DNA of 64,000 nt from positions 468,876-532,875 of the forward strand of contig NZ_FNCO01000003.1 of assembly GCF_900100795.1 (NCBI RefSeq), given 5' to 3'. Below the pieces are notes generated by a model that ran no database searches, had not been told where the DNA came from, and saw only the letters and a list, made by a program, of their open reading frames with translations. Below are positions 1-8,791 of the stretch, in pieces (the first letter of the stretch is position 1; every line of letters begins with the position of its first letter). Source of the stretch: Pseudomonas abietaniphila. Its GTDB lineage: Bacteria; Pseudomonadota; Gammaproteobacteria; Pseudomonadales; Pseudomonadaceae. The position numbers and the translations under genes are program-made.

Positions 1-227
1 TTATCGCCACGCACCCTGAAACCATCGAAGCCTTCGTGCCCAGCGTCAACGCGGGCAAATTCATGGCCGATATCTACCAGCTGGCGCGTTTGCGTCTGGC
101 GGCCCATGGCGTGACAGCGGTGTACGGCGGTGGTTTGTCGACCTATAACGACGAGCGCTTCTTCTCCTACCGCCGCGGTGCGCGCACCGGCCGGTTTGCT
201 TCTTTGGTGTGGATCGACGCAGTCTGA
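1..227 (+). CDS. pgeF: Polyphenol oxidase / laccase-domain protein PgeF (YfiH), C-terminal end only
   Basis: The last 75 codons of a gene that enters from the left edge, read in frame from base 3. The visible end has the family's closing signature: a stretch reading CTY-like 'GGLSTYNDERFFSYRRG', followed by 'TGRFASLVWI', which is typical of the YfiH/PgeF (Cu-oxidase_4) family. This family is described as a polyphenol oxidase or purine-nucleoside-handling enzyme that also edits misplaced L-Ser in peptidoglycan precursors. It lies directly upstream of clpB, the usual Pseudomonas arrangement (rluD-pgeF-clpB). The catalytic His/Cys residues lie outside the window, so only the family call can be supported. 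Confidence 0.85.
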   Translation, partial: IATHPETIEAFVPSVNAGKFMADIYQLARLRLAAHGVTAVYGGGLSTYNDERFFSYRRGARTGRFASLVWIDAV

Positions 228-236
228 AATGTTCTT

Positions 237-327
237 TGTAGGAGCGCGCTTGCCCGCGATCGCGCTGTTTCAGGCGGCCGATCCATGTGCAGACAGATCG
301 CGATCGCGGGCAAGCGCGCTTCTACAG
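237..327. repeat. Imperfect inverted repeat (REP-type intergenic element)
   Basis: Two arms of about 27 bases, starting TGTAGGAGCGCGCTTGCCCG and ending in its near-exact complement TCTACAG, face each other across about 35 bases. The same arm sequence recurs at 33344-33436. This is a dispersed Pseudomonas intergenic palindrome between pgeF and clpB. Confidence 0.8.
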
Positions 328-395
328 ATTCCGCTTTGCGAACACACCTAATCCTCGTTCGCCAGCTAATGTTGATCTGTGTCAAGCATCCACCG

Positions 396-423
396 CTTGA
401 ATCCTGTTCAATCGGCCGCATCT
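396..423 (+). promoter_or_regulatory. Sigma-32 (heat-shock) promoter of clpB
   Basis: CTTGAA (396-401), a 14-base spacer, then CCGCATCT (416-423). This closely matches the sigma-32 consensus CTTGAAA-N11-16-CCCCATNT. It ends 75 bases before the clpB ATG, which fits the known heat-shock control of clpB. Confidence 0.75.
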
Positions 424-497
424 AGTGGGCTATCTGGCAGGTTTTCTTTATTAAGGTGTGTTCATTGCTCCGGCCTGCCCATTTAGGAAGGTGACCA

Positions 498-3062
498 ATG
501 CGTATTGACCGTTTAACCAGCAAATTACAGCTCGCTTTATCCGATTCTCAGTCCCTGGCGGTGGGTATGGACCATCCCGCCATCGAGCCTGCGCACCTCA
601 TGCAGGCATTGCTTGAGCAGCAGGGTGGGTCGATCAAACCCCTGTTGCTGCAAGTCGGCTTCGATATCAACAGCCTGCGCAAGGCGTTGAGCAAGGAGCT
701 TGATCAACTGCCAAAAATTCAGAACCCGACCGGCGACGTGAACATGTCCCAGGACCTGGCGCGCCTGCTCAACCAGGCCGACCGGCTGGCGCAACAAAAA
801 GGCGATCAGTTCATCTCCAGCGAACTGGTGCTGCTCGCGGCGATGGATGAAAACAGCAAGCTCGGCAAATTGCTGCTCGGGCAGGGCGTCAGCAAAAAGG
901 CATTGGAAAACGCCATCAGCAACCTGCGCGGCGGCGATGCTGTCAACGATCCGAATGCCGAAGAATCCCGGCAGGCGCTGGACAAATACACCGTCGACCT
1001 GACCAAGCGCGCCGAAGAAGGCAAGCTCGATCCAGTGATCGGCCGTGACGACGAAATCCGTCGGACCATCCAGGTGCTGCAACGCCGGACCAAGAACAAC
1101 CCGGTTCTGATCGGTGAACCCGGTGTCGGTAAGACTGCTATCGCTGAAGGCCTGGCCCAGCGCATTATCAATGGCGAAGTGCCGGACGGCCTGAAAGGCA
1201 AGCGCCTGCTGTCGCTGGACATGGGCGCGCTGATTGCGGGTGCCAAGTTCCGCGGCGAGTTCGAGGAGCGGCTGAAAGGGTTGCTGAACGAGCTGTCGAA
1301 GCAGGAAGGGCAGATCATTCTGTTCATCGACGAATTGCACACCATGGTCGGCGCAGGCAAGGCCGAAGGCTCGATGGACGCCGGCAACATGCTCAAGCCC
1401 GCCCTGGCGCGTGGAGAGCTGCACTGCGTGGGCGCCACGACCCTCAACGAGTACCGCCAATATATAGAGAAGGATGCCGCCCTTGAGCGTCGCTTTCAAA
1501 AAGTGCTGGTGGACGAGCCGAGCGAAGAGGACACCATCGCGATCCTGCGTGGCCTGAAAGAACGCTACGAAGTTCACCACAAGGTGGCGATCACGGACGG
1601 CGCGATCATCGCGGCCGCCAAGCTCAGCCATCGTTACATCACGGATCGCCAGTTGCCGGACAAGGCCATCGACCTGATCGACGAAGCGGCCAGCCGCATT
1701 CGCATGGAAATCGACTCCAAGCCCGAAGTGCTGGATCGTCTTGAGCGTCGCTTGATTCAGCTGAAGGTTGAATCTCAGGCGTTGAAGAAAGAAGACGACG
1801 AGGCGGCGATCAAGCGCCTGGAGAAACTTCAGGAAGAAATCGAACGCCTGGAGCGTGAGTACGCCGATCTGGAAGAAATCTGGACCTCGGAAAAAGCCGA
1901 AGTGACAGGGTCCGCGCAGATCCAGCAAAAAATCGAGCAGTCGCGTCAGGAACTGGAAGCCGCACGTCGTCGTGGCGATCTGAATCGCATGGCCGAATTG
2001 CAGTACGGGGTCATCCCGGATCTGGAACGCAGCCTGCAAATGGTCGACCAGCACGGCAAACCTGAGAACCAGTTGCTGCGCAGCAAGGTGACCGAGGAAG
2101 AAATCGCCGAAGTCGTTTCGAAGTGGACCGGCATTCCCGTGTCGAAAATGCTCGAGGGCGAGCGCGACAAACTGCTGAAAATGGAAAGCCTTCTGCACGA
2201 ACGTGTGATCGGCCAGGACGAAGCGGTGGTGGCCGTGGCCAACGCCGTGCGCCGTTCGCGCGCCGGGCTGTCCGACCCGAATCGCCCGAGCGGTTCGTTC
2301 ATGTTCCTCGGCCCGACCGGTGTGGGTAAGACCGAGTTGTGCAAGGCACTGGCCGAATTCCTGTTCGACACCGAAGAGGCCATGGTCCGCATCGACATGT
2401 CCGAGTTCATGGAGAAACATTCCGTGGCCCGTCTGATCGGTGCGCCTCCGGGATACGTCGGTTATGAAGAGGGCGGTTACCTGACCGAGGCGGTACGTCG
2501 CAAGCCGTACTCGGTGATCCTCCTGGATGAAGTCGAGAAGGCGCACCCGGATGTCTTCAATATCCTGCTGCAGGTGCTGGAGGACGGTCGCCTGACCGAC
2601 AGCCACGGGCGTACGGTCGACTTCCGTAACACAGTGATCGTCATGACCTCGAACCTGGGGTCGGCACGCATTCAGGAACTGGTGGGTGACCGCGAAGCTC
2701 AGCGTGCGGCGGTGATGGATGCCCTGACGTCGCATTTCCGTCCGGAGTTCATCAACCGGGTCGACGAGGTCGTGATCTTCGAGCCTCTGGCACGTGAGCA
2801 GATCGCTGGCATCACGGAAATTCAGTTGGGTCGCCTGCGTCAGCGCCTGGCGGAGCGGGACCTGCGTCTGGAGCTGGCACCTGAAGCCATGGACAAGCTG
2901 ATCGCCGTGGGTTACGACCCGGTGTACGGCGCACGGCCGTTGAAGCGCGCGATTCAACGCTGGATCGAAAACCCGTTGGCTCAGTTGATCCTGTCTGGCA
3001 GCTTCATGCCCGGCACCAGCATCAGAGGCACGGTGGTGGACGACGAAATCGCTTTCGTCTGA
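498..3062 (+). CDS. clpB: ATP-dependent disaggregase ClpB
   Basis: A Hsp100-family AAA+ unfoldase. It threads aggregated proteins through a hexameric ring and resolubilises them with DnaK/DnaJ/GrpE in the cytoplasm. At 854 residues it is the normal ClpB length. Visible modules are an N-terminal Clp_N repeat domain (about 1-145), NBD1 with Walker A GEPGVGKT near residue 206 and Walker B 'ILFIDELHT', a charged coiled-coil M domain (about 410-530) that separates ClpB from ClpA/ClpC, and NBD2 with Walker A GPTGVGKT near residue 606 and Walker B '[10 protein letters not shown]'. There is no ClpP-binding IGF/L loop. The ATG has AGGTGA 4 bases upstream. It is transcribed from the sigma-32 promoter at 396-423 and closed by a hairpin terminator. 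Confidence 0.98.
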   Translation: MRIDRLTSKLQLALSDSQSLAVGMDHPAIEPAHLMQALLEQQGGSIKPLLLQVGFDINSLRKALSKELDQLPKIQNPTGDVNMSQDLARLLNQADRLAQQKGDQFISSELVLLAAMDENSKLGKLLLGQGVSKKALENAISNLRGGDAVNDPNAEESRQALDKYTVDLTKRAEEGKLDPVIGRDDEIRRTIQVLQRRTKNNPVLIGEPGVGKTAIAEGLAQRIINGEVPDGLKGKRLLSLDMGALIAGAKFRGEFEERLKGLLNELSKQEGQIILFIDELHTMVGAGKAEGSMDAGNMLKPALARGELHCVGATTLNEYRQYIEKDAALERRFQKVLVDEPSEEDTIAILRGLKERYEVHHKVAITDGAIIAAAKLSHRYITDRQLPDKAIDLIDEAASRIRMEIDSKPEVLDRLERRLIQLKVESQALKKEDDEAAIKRLEKLQEEIERLEREYADLEEIWTSEKAEVTGSAQIQQKIEQSRQELEAARRRGDLNRMAELQYGVIPDLERSLQMVDQHGKPENQLLRSKVTEEEIAEVVSKWTGIPVSKMLEGERDKLLKMESLLHERVIGQDEAVVAVANAVRRSRAGLSDPNRPSGSFMFLGPTGVGKTELCKALAEFLFDTEEAMVRIDMSEFMEKHSVARLIGAPPGYVGYEEGGYLTEAVRRKPYSVILLDEVEKAHPDVFNILLQVLEDGRLTDSHGRTVDFRNTVIVMTSNLGSARIQELVGDREAQRAAVMDALTSHFRPEFINRVDEVVIFEPLAREQIAGITEIQLGRLRQRLAERDLRLELAPEAMDKLIAVGYDPVYGARPLKRAIQRWIENPLAQLILSGSFMPGTSIRGTVVDDEIAFV

Positions 3063-3092
3063 TCTGCTGCTTTCTATATAGAAGGTGCATGG

Positions 3093-3118
3093 GGGCGCTC
3101 CGGGTGAGCGCCCTTTTT
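3093..3118 (+). terminator. Rho-independent terminator of clpB
   Basis: GGGCGCTC - CGGGT - GAGCGCCC followed by five Ts, 30 bases after the clpB stop. Confidence 0.9.
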
Positions 3119-3219
3119 AATGCGCGGGTGGTTTTGCCCTTCGACTGCCTGATTTTCGGGCTCGGGAGGCGTTCTCGAAAAAAAGTTGCAAATCATTGTC
3201 TTAAAAGCAATTTGGAGGG

Positions 3220-3247
3220 TTGACAGGTGTTTCTGGGAATGTAGAAT
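3220..3247 (+). promoter_or_regulatory. Sigma-70 promoter of the tRNA operon
   Basis: TTGACA (3220-3225), 16-base spacer, TAGAAT (3242-3247), followed by a GC-rich discriminator (AGCGCGCC) of the kind found at stable-RNA promoters under stringent control. It lies about 155 bases before tRNA-Asn. Confidence 0.75.
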
Positions 3248-3402
3248 AGCGCGCCTCAGAGACGTGAACGCAGCGATGCAGGCAGGTCGAAGAGGCTGAA
3301 AATGCAGTAGATTCAGGGTTGTAAGTGCGGGATTCGTTTCGCAAAGAAGTACTGAATTTGTTGTGTTGAAGTGCGTCAAACGCTGCATCTGGAAATTGAA
3401 AT

Positions 3403-3478
3403 TCCGTGATAGCTCAGTCGGTAGAGCAAATGACTGTTAATCATTGGGTCCCAGGTTCGAGTCCTGGTCACGGAGCCA
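3403..3478 (+). tRNA. tRNA-Asn(GTT)
   Basis: 76-nt cloverleaf with encoded CCA. The acceptor stem TCCGTGA pairs with TCACGGA, the anticodon loop is CTGTTAA with GTT, and the T-arm is GGTTCGAGTCC. First tRNA of a four-tRNA cluster. Confidence 0.96.
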
Positions 3479-3498
3479 ATTTCAAGAGGTAGTACCGT

Positions 3499-3575
3499 CG
3501 GGGTATAGCGCAGTCCGGTAGCGCGCCTGCTTTGGGAGCAGGATGTCAGGAGTTCGAATCCCCTTACCCCGACCA
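3499..3575 (+). tRNA. tRNA-Pro(TGG), copy 1
   Basis: 77-nt cloverleaf with encoded CCA. Acceptor CGGGGTA/TACCCCG, anticodon TGG in the loop TTTGGGA, T-arm AGTTCGAATCC. Identical to the copy at 3752-3828. Confidence 0.96.
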
Positions 3576-3580
3576 TTTTT

Positions 3581-3656
3581 GGGTCGTTAGCTCAGTTGGT
3601 AGAGCAGTTGGCTTTTAACCAATTGGTCGTAGGTTCGAATCCCACACGACCCACCA
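3581..3656 (+). tRNA. tRNA-Lys(TTT)
   Basis: 76-nt cloverleaf with encoded CCA. Acceptor GGGTCGT/ACGACCC, anticodon TTT in CTTTTAA. It lies 5 bases after tRNA-Pro copy 1, so it is co-transcribed. Confidence 0.96.
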
Positions 3657-3718
3657 TTTTTGACCTGGTTGTTTCGGGTTAAATCTTAGGGAGTGACGCC
3701 AGTCGCGTCACCCGCTTG

Positions 3719-3742
3719 AAATACGCCCCAAGGGGCGTATTT
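3719..3742 (+). terminator. Hairpin between tRNA-Lys and the second tRNA-Pro
   Basis: AAATACGCCCC - AA - GGGGCGTATTT, a perfect 11-bp stem ending in T-rich sequence. It could terminate or attenuate the tRNA operon, or act as a processing hairpin. Confidence 0.65.
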
Positions 3743-3751
3743 TAGTAACAC

Positions 3752-3828
3752 CGGGGTATAGCGCAGTCCGGTAGCGCGCCTGCTTTGGGAGCAGGATGTC
3801 AGGAGTTCGAATCCCCTTACCCCGACCA
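3752..3828 (+). tRNA. tRNA-Pro(TGG), copy 2
   Basis: Base-for-base identical to the tRNA-Pro at 3499-3575. It lies after a hairpin, suggesting tandem duplication of the tRNA within the operon. Confidence 0.96.
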
Positions 3829-3891
3829 TTTTCGCCCCAGCAGCATCCGGGCAGAAAATCCGGCAACAGCGCCAAGCGCGTTGAAGCCTAC

Positions 3892-3922
3892 AAAAAAGGC
3901 GTCCTTCGGGACGCCTTTTTTC
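3892..3922 (+). terminator. Rho-independent terminator of the tRNA operon
   Basis: AAAAAAGGCGTCC - TTCG - GGACGCCTTTTTT. The A-run on the left and T-run on the right mean it can also serve pstS, which converges on it from the other strand. Confidence 0.9.
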
Positions 3923-4023
3923 GTTTTCGGGTTCCTGCGTCTCAGCGTTCTTCCCATCCCGCCGCTGATTCAGGCGCCGCCCTAGCGGCACCTAATGATG
4001 CAATTGGATGTTCAGGCTGGCGT

Positions 4024-5058
4024 CTACTGCGCCTTGGGTGCGTCGTCCCAGTAGGCTTCGATCTGGGTCTTCAGATCGGTCGGAATCGGGGCGAAGTCCA
4101 GTGAGCGGGCTTGTTCCTGGCCGCTTTCAAGTGTCCAGCGGAAGAAGTCTTGCACCGCCTTCTGGCGGTCGGCGCTCTTCGGTTGCCTGTACAGCACGAT
4201 GAACGTGGCCGCCGTGATCGGGTAAGCGTTTTCACCCGGTGCGTTGAGCATCGACAGGTCGAAGTCCTTGGCATTTTTCCAGTCTGCGGTCGCGGCCGCT
4301 GCCTGGAACGATTCCGTACTCGGCACCACAAAGTTGCCAGCAGCGTTCTGCAAGAGGCCGAAGTTCAAGCCCTGCTGCTTGATGTACGCGTATTCGACGT
4401 AGCCGATGGAATTCGGCATCTTCTTCACGTACGAGGCCACACCTTCGCTGCCTTTGCTGCCAATGCCCACCGGCCATTTGACCGACGTGCCGGCACCCAC
4501 TTTGCCTTTCCACTCAGCGCTGACTTTCGACAGGTAACTCGCCCAGTTGAACGTGGTGCCTGAATCGTCGGAGCGATACACCACGTTGATTTTCTGCGCG
4601 GGCAGTTTTATGTCCGGGTTAAGCGCCACCAGCGTCGGGTCGTTCCATTGGGTGATTTTGCCCAGGTAGATATCCGCCAGCACCGGGCCGCTGAATTTGA
4701 GGCTGCCGGGCTTGATCGAGGCAATGTTGATGACCGGCACCACGCCGCCGATCACCGACGGGAACTGCTGCAAGCCGGACGCCTGAAGATCGCTAGAGCT
4801 CATTGGCATGTCGGTCGCCCCGAAGTCCACGGCGCCTTCCTTGATTTGCGCGATACCGGCCCCCGAGCCGATGCTCTGGTAATTCACTTTCACACCGGTC
4901 TTGTGGTCGTAATCGGTCGCCCACTTGAAAAGCACCGGGTAAATGAAGGTAGAGCCGGCGCCGGTGACTTCTTGCGCAGCGCTGGCGCCGTTCAGCAGCG
5001 ACAGGTTGAGTGCAATGCCCAGGCCTGCGGCCAGCATCATTCGGGAAAGCTGAAACAT
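4024..5058 (-). CDS. pstS: Phosphate ABC transporter substrate-binding protein PstS (orphan)
   Basis: Periplasmic phosphate-binding protein that delivers phosphate to the PstCAB permease. The start at 5058 (MFQLSRMM...) is chosen because AGGAA lies 7 bases upstream and it gives a clean signal peptide ending ASA/AQ before the mature 'EVTGAGSTF'. Phosphate ligands of the family are visible: 'GAGSTFIYP', 'SIGSGAGIAQ', 'VDFGATDMPMS', 'YRSDDSGTT'. The 344-residue product matches the family's usual length. No pstC/A/B or phoU lies beside it; the neighbours are tRNAs and a sugar-acid cluster, so it is an extra copy or an isolated one. A possible Pho box lies upstream. Confidence 0.93.
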   Translation of the reverse strand: MFQLSRMMLAAGLGIALNLSLLNGASAAQEVTGAGSTFIYPVLFKWATDYDHKTGVKVNYQSIGSGAGIAQIKEGAVDFGATDMPMSSSDLQASGLQQFPSVIGGVVPVINIASIKPGSLKFSGPVLADIYLGKITQWNDPTLVALNPDIKLPAQKINVVYRSDDSGTTFNWASYLSKVSAEWKGKVGAGTSVKWPVGIGSKGSEGVASYVKKMPNSIGYVEYAYIKQQGLNFGLLQNAAGNFVVPSTESFQAAAATADWKNAKDFDLSMLNAPGENAYPITAATFIVLYRQPKSADRQKAVQDFFRWTLESGQEQARSLDFAPIPTDLKTQIEAYWDDAPKAQ

Positions 5059-5130
5059 GGATGACTTCCTGTAATCGAGCGACATCGGGGTGTGATGTCT
5101 TAATGGGATCACAGTAATCAGCATGTTTTT

Positions 5131-5147
5131 ATGACAGGAAGCGTCAG
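5131..5147 (-). promoter_or_regulatory. Possible Pho box upstream of pstS
   Basis: On the minus strand the sequence reads CTGACGC-TTC-CTGTCATAAAA, about 75 bases before the pstS start. The second half is the exact PhoB half-site CTGTCAT; the first is degenerate and the spacing is 10 rather than 11 bases. Confidence 0.35.
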
Positions 5148-5189
5148 AGCGATTCATCCACCGCGAATGTGTTCGCTGTCGTCAAAAAC

Positions 5190-5279
5190 TGTGGGAGCGA
5201 ATTCATTCGCGAAAAATTTTCCGGCCGACAAAAAGATGTGTCGGAACTGCTGGCCAATCGCGAATGAATTCGCTCCCAC
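5190..5279. repeat. REP-type inverted repeat
   Basis: TGTGGGAGCGAATTCATTCG at the left is matched by its complement CGAATGAATTCGCTCCCAC at the right, with about 45 bases between. The same family recurs at 13778-13869. Confidence 0.85.
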
Positions 5280-5312
5280 GGGTTTGATGGCTGCGTCGTT
5301 GGAGACGAGTGA

Positions 5313-6113
5313 TCAATACGTCCGTGAGGCCGTCACGGTTTCTTGCGGTTCGCGATAACGCGCCAGGTTTTCCTTGGCGGCCTGGCGCAGCAGGCTGATA
5401 TCAATGCCCACTGCCACGAACTGGCAACCCCAACTCATGTAGCGCCTCGCGTCCTCTTCCGCTGGAGCGAGAATGCCGCAGACTTTTCCGGCTGCCAGCG
5501 TGGCGTCCACGGCGTGGCGAATCTGTTTCTGCACCTCGGGGTGCGACGGGTTGCCTATGTGTCCGAGCCCGGTGGACAGGTCCGCAGGGCCGATGAACAC
5601 TGCGTCGACCCCTTCAACAGCCGCAATCGCTTCAACGTTCTCCACGCCCAGGCGCGACTCCACCTGCACGATCAGGCAAAGCGCTTCATGGGCGGTATTC
5701 AGGTAATCGGGCACGGCGTCCCAGCGTGTGGCGCGGGTCAGGCCGCCACCCACCCCGCGAACACCATGGGGCGGGTAGCGCATGGCCTGCACCAGCACGC
5801 GGGCCTGTTCGGCGGTTTCCACCATTGGCACCATCAAGGTTTGCACGCCGATGTCCAGCAACTGCTTGATCAGCACCGTATCGCCGGTCACCGCACGGAC
5901 CACCGGCGCGGTGCTGTAAGGCATCACGGCCTGCAACTGCGACAGAATACTCGGCACGGTGTTGGGCGCGTGTTCGCCGTCGATCAGCATCCAGTCGTAA
6001 CCCAGGCCCGCGACGATTTCCGAGGCATACCCGGTGGCAAAACCGGCCCAGATGCCGTATTGCGGCTCGCGTTTGGCCAAGGCGGCCTTGAACGCGTTGT
6101 GAGGCATTTTCAT
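5313..6113 (-). CDS. HpcH/HpaI-family aldolase, probable 2-keto-3-deoxy-L-rhamnonate aldolase
   Basis: A class II, metal-dependent pyruvate aldolase of the HpaI/RhmA/GarL type, expected to split a 2-keto-3-deoxy sugar acid into pyruvate and an aldehyde. Family signatures visible: 'WMLIDGEHAPN', 'VRAVTGD', 'VQVESRLGVENVE' (metal-binding Glu), 'VFIGPADLS' (metal Asp). At 266 residues it has the usual length. The ATG has GGAG 7 bases upstream. It is the last gene of a minus-strand unit with the rhamnonate dehydratase 35 bases upstream, which is why the RhmA role is preferred over HpaI (aromatic degradation) or GarL (galactarate). The exact substrate is inferred. Confidence 0.85.
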   Translation of the reverse strand: MKMPHNAFKAALAKREPQYGIWAGFATGYASEIVAGLGYDWMLIDGEHAPNTVPSILSQLQAVMPYSTAPVVRAVTGDTVLIKQLLDIGVQTLMVPMVETAEQARVLVQAMRYPPHGVRGVGGGLTRATRWDAVPDYLNTAHEALCLIVQVESRLGVENVEAIAAVEGVDAVFIGPADLSTGLGHIGNPSHPEVQKQIRHAVDATLAAGKVCGILAPAEEDARRYMSWGCQFVAVGIDISLLRQAAKENLARYREPQETVTASRTY

Positions 6114-6148
6114 TCGGGGGCTCCTTTCAGGTGCATGTCAGGTGCGTG

Positions 6149-7333
6149 TCAGTGCGTGTAAGGGCGGTGCAATGAGCACTCGGGGTTGAGCGTCACGCCA
6201 AAGCCCGGCTTGTCCAGTCTAGACAATCGCATGCGACCATTTTCCGGCACAGGCTCGCCCAGCAGCTGTGGATGGAACATCGGCACGACCTCGTCGGCCT
6301 TTGGCGCCATCATCAGAAACTCTGCGAACGGGCTGTTGGTGCGCGTGGCCACGAAGTGGTAGCTGTAAACGGACGACCCGTGGGGCACGACCAGTGTGTT
6401 GTGGGCGTCGGCCAGTGCGGAGATCTTGATCAGTTCAGTGATACCGCCGCACCAGCCAACGTCCGGCTGGATGATGTCGCAGCAGCCCATTTCCAGCAGC
6501 ATGCGGAACCCCCAACGGGTGGCTTCGTGCTCGCCCGTGGTGACCAGCATGCCTTTGGGGACGTTTCTGCGCAGGTCGGCATAGCCCCAGTAATCGTCGG
6601 GGGACAACGCTTCTTCGATCCACTTCAAGCCAAATTCCTGAGCCCCGTGGGCGAGCTTGGTGGCGTAGTTCAAATCCAGGCTCATCCAGCAGTCGAGCAT
6701 CAGCCAGAAGTCCTTGCCGACGCGCTCGCGCATCACCGCGAGCTCTTCGAGGTTCTTGCGCAGGCCTTCTTCGCCTTCGGACGGGCTGTGATGGAGCGGG
6801 AGTTTGCCACCGATGAAGCCCATTTTCTGTGCCAGATCCGGACGTGCGCCCGTGGCGTAAAACTGCAACTCGTCACGAACGGCGCCGCCGAGCAGTTGGT
6901 GCACCGGCTCCTGACGCACTTTGCCGAGCAGGTCCCAGAGCGCCAGGTCGATGCCCGAGATGGTGTTGATCACCAGCCCTTTGCGACCGTAGTACTGGGA
7001 AGACAAGTACATCTGGTCCCAGATTTTCTCGATTTCGGTGACCTTCGCCCCTTCGAGAAAACGCGCCAGGTGCTTCTCGACGATGTACGCCGCAGGCTCG
7101 CCACCTGTCGTCACTGCAAAGCCGACGTTGCCTGCCGAGTCTTCGATTTCCACCACCAGCGTGCCGAGCACGTTAATGCCGAAGCTGCGACGGCTCTGGC
7201 GGTATTCCGGGTATTTGCTCATCGGTGTCGCGATGTGGTCGTCGATCCAGTGGCCATCGCCCTGATCGTGATAGTCGGCACCGCCGCCCCGCAGAACGAA
7301 AGCGCGGACGTGCTTGATGGTTGGCGTGCTCAT
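6149..7333 (-). CDS. rhmD: L-rhamnonate dehydratase (enolase superfamily)
   Basis: Mandelate-racemase/enolase-superfamily enzyme that converts L-rhamnonate to 2-keto-3-deoxy-L-rhamnonate. It resembles the E. coli RhmD sequence nearly end to end: '[20 protein letters not shown]' (His33), metal ligands Asp214 ('LMLDCW'), Glu240 ('WIEEAL') and Glu268 ('TGEHEAT'), the catalytic His318 ('VPHGSSVYS'), and a C-terminus resembling 'LDKPGFGV'. The 394 residues are standard. The start has AGGAG 7 bases upstream. It lies between the aldolase and an MFS transporter on the same strand, forming a rhamnonate uptake and degradation unit. No L-rhamnose dehydrogenase lies nearby, so the acid itself may be the growth substrate. 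Confidence 0.9.
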   Translation of the reverse strand: MSTPTIKHVRAFVLRGGGADYHDQGDGHWIDDHIATPMSKYPEYRQSRRSFGINVLGTLVVEIEDSAGNVGFAVTTGGEPAAYIVEKHLARFLEGAKVTEIEKIWDQMYLSSQYYGRKGLVINTISGIDLALWDLLGKVRQEPVHQLLGGAVRDELQFYATGARPDLAQKMGFIGGKLPLHHSPSEGEEGLRKNLEELAVMRERVGKDFWLMLDCWMSLDLNYATKLAHGAQEFGLKWIEEALSPDDYWGYADLRRNVPKGMLVTTGEHEATRWGFRMLLEMGCCDIIQPDVGWCGGITELIKISALADAHNTLVVPHGSSVYSYHFVATRTNSPFAEFLMMAPKADEVVPMFHPQLLGEPVPENGRMRLSRLDKPGFGVTLNPECSLHRPYTH

Positions 7334-7364
7334 GGAGGACTCCTGTGATTGCGGTGAATGACGA

Positions 7365-8663
7365 TCAGTGTTGATAAGTGGGCAGCTTGTGCGCCGTGCC
7401 CGATTTGGGAGGCCGGATACCCATGATCAGTGCCGCGGCGATCAGCGTGGTCACTGACAGCAGATAGAGGCCCGCAGCCGGTGTCTGAAACGCGCCTTCG
7501 GCCCAGTTCTTGAGGATCGGTGCGATAAAGCCGCCCAGCGCACCGAATGAGTTGATCAGCGCAATGGCGCCTGCCGCCGCGCTGCCGGCCAGGAAACTCC
7601 CTGGGAAGGTCCAGAACACCGGTTGCACGGCGATGAAGCCGGACGCTGCGAAACACAGGGCGAGAATGGCCAGCAGAGGATTGGCGAACGTGACCGACGC
7701 GGCAATGCCCAGCCCGGAGACCACCAGCGTCAGCGCGGCGACCAGACGGCGCTGGCCGGTGCGGTCGGCGATCGCCGGGACGCGCCAGGCGGCAATCAGC
7801 GCGCAGACCCACGGAATGGCGCTCACGAGTCCGACCATGAAGCCAACCTTGCTGCCCATCAACCCGGCGACCTGCGAGGGCAGATAAAACACCACGCCGT
7901 AGACACTGGCCTGAATCAGCAGGTAGATCGCACACAGGTACAGCACAGCCGGTTGGCACATGGCCTTGAGCACGCTGCCGTGGCCCTGTTTCTGACTGTC
8001 TTCGGCGTCGAGCACCGCTTGTAGCTGCTGGCGCTCTTCAGTTCTCAGCCACTTGGCGTCCGCAGGGCGGTTGTCCAGATAGAAATACGCCCAGACGCCC
8101 ACGGCCGTCGCCATCAGCCCCTCTACCGCGAACAGCCACTGCCAGCCATGGCTACCGAGCACGCCGTCCAGTTCCAGCAACAAACCCGAGAGCGGGCTGC
8201 CGAAGATGAACGCCAGTGGCGCGCCGAAGTAAAAGAAGCCCATGGCCCGTCCGCGCGATGCCTGAGGAAACCAGTAGGTGAGATAGAGAATGACGCCGGG
8301 GAAGAAGCCGGCTTCGGCCACGCCCAACAAGAATCGCAACACGTAGAAGGTGGTTTCGTTGTGGGCGAAAACCATCGCCGCCGACACCAGCCCCCAGGTC
8401 ACCATGATTCGGCACATCCAGAGTTTGGCGCCGACCTTGTGCAGCATCAGGTTGCTCGGCACTTCCAACAGCGCATAACCGGCGAAGAACACACCCGCGC
8501 CGAAGGCAAACGCGGTGTCGCTGATGCCGGTGTCCGCCTGGAACGCCTGTTTGGCGAAGCCGACGTTGGCGCGGTCGAGAAAGGCCATGATGTACATCAA
8601 CAGGAGGAAGGGCAGCAGGCGCCATGAAACCTTGGCCAGCAAGGACGCGGGGAGTGTGTTCAC
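7365..8663 (-). CDS. MFS transporter, ACS (anion:cation symporter) family, probable sugar-acid uptake
   Basis: A 12-helix major facilitator of the ACS group, the group that contains GudP, DgoT, RhmT and phthalate permeases. The N-terminal helix carries the family signature '[15 protein letters not shown]', followed by '[18 protein letters not shown]' in helix 4. The 432 residues are typical. The start is GTG with AAGGA 6 bases upstream. It is 31 bases upstream of rhmD on the same strand and divergent from a LysR regulator, so uptake of L-rhamnonate or a related aldonate is the likely role. Confidence 0.85.
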   Translation of the reverse strand: MNTLPASLLAKVSWRLLPFLLLMYIMAFLDRANVGFAKQAFQADTGISDTAFAFGAGVFFAGYALLEVPSNLMLHKVGAKLWMCRIMVTWGLVSAAMVFAHNETTFYVLRFLLGVAEAGFFPGVILYLTYWFPQASRGRAMGFFYFGAPLAFIFGSPLSGLLLELDGVLGSHGWQWLFAVEGLMATAVGVWAYFYLDNRPADAKWLRTEERQQLQAVLDAEDSQKQGHGSVLKAMCQPAVLYLCAIYLLIQASVYGVVFYLPSQVAGLMGSKVGFMVGLVSAIPWVCALIAAWRVPAIADRTGQRRLVAALTLVVSGLGIAASVTFANPLLAILALCFAASGFIAVQPVFWTFPGSFLAGSAAAGAIALINSFGALGGFIAPILKNWAEGAFQTPAAGLYLLSVTTLIAAALIMGIRPPKSGTAHKLPTYQH

Positions 8664-8752
8664 GACAGTTTCCTTTTTGGAATTATTTGACTGCGTACGA
8701 CCGTGACTCTACTGCTGCGAAACGATGCGCGACCAATCGTTTTTAGCTTAGG

Positions 8753-8775
8753 ATCGATACCCTCACGGTATCGAT
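8753..8775. promoter_or_regulatory. Palindromic operator candidate between the transporter and its LysR gene
   Basis: ATCGATACC - CTCAC - GGTATCGAT, a perfect 9-bp inverted repeat ending 16 bases before the LysR start. It suits autoregulation and control of the divergent rhm genes. Confidence 0.55.
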
Positions 8776-8791
8776 AACAGGACACTCATCC

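Noticed and set aside
537..2957. An 806-codon open frame on the strand opposite clpB
   Set aside because: It mirrors clpB codon for codon in a GC-rich gene, is His/Gln-rich and has no domain. It is a shadow of the real gene.
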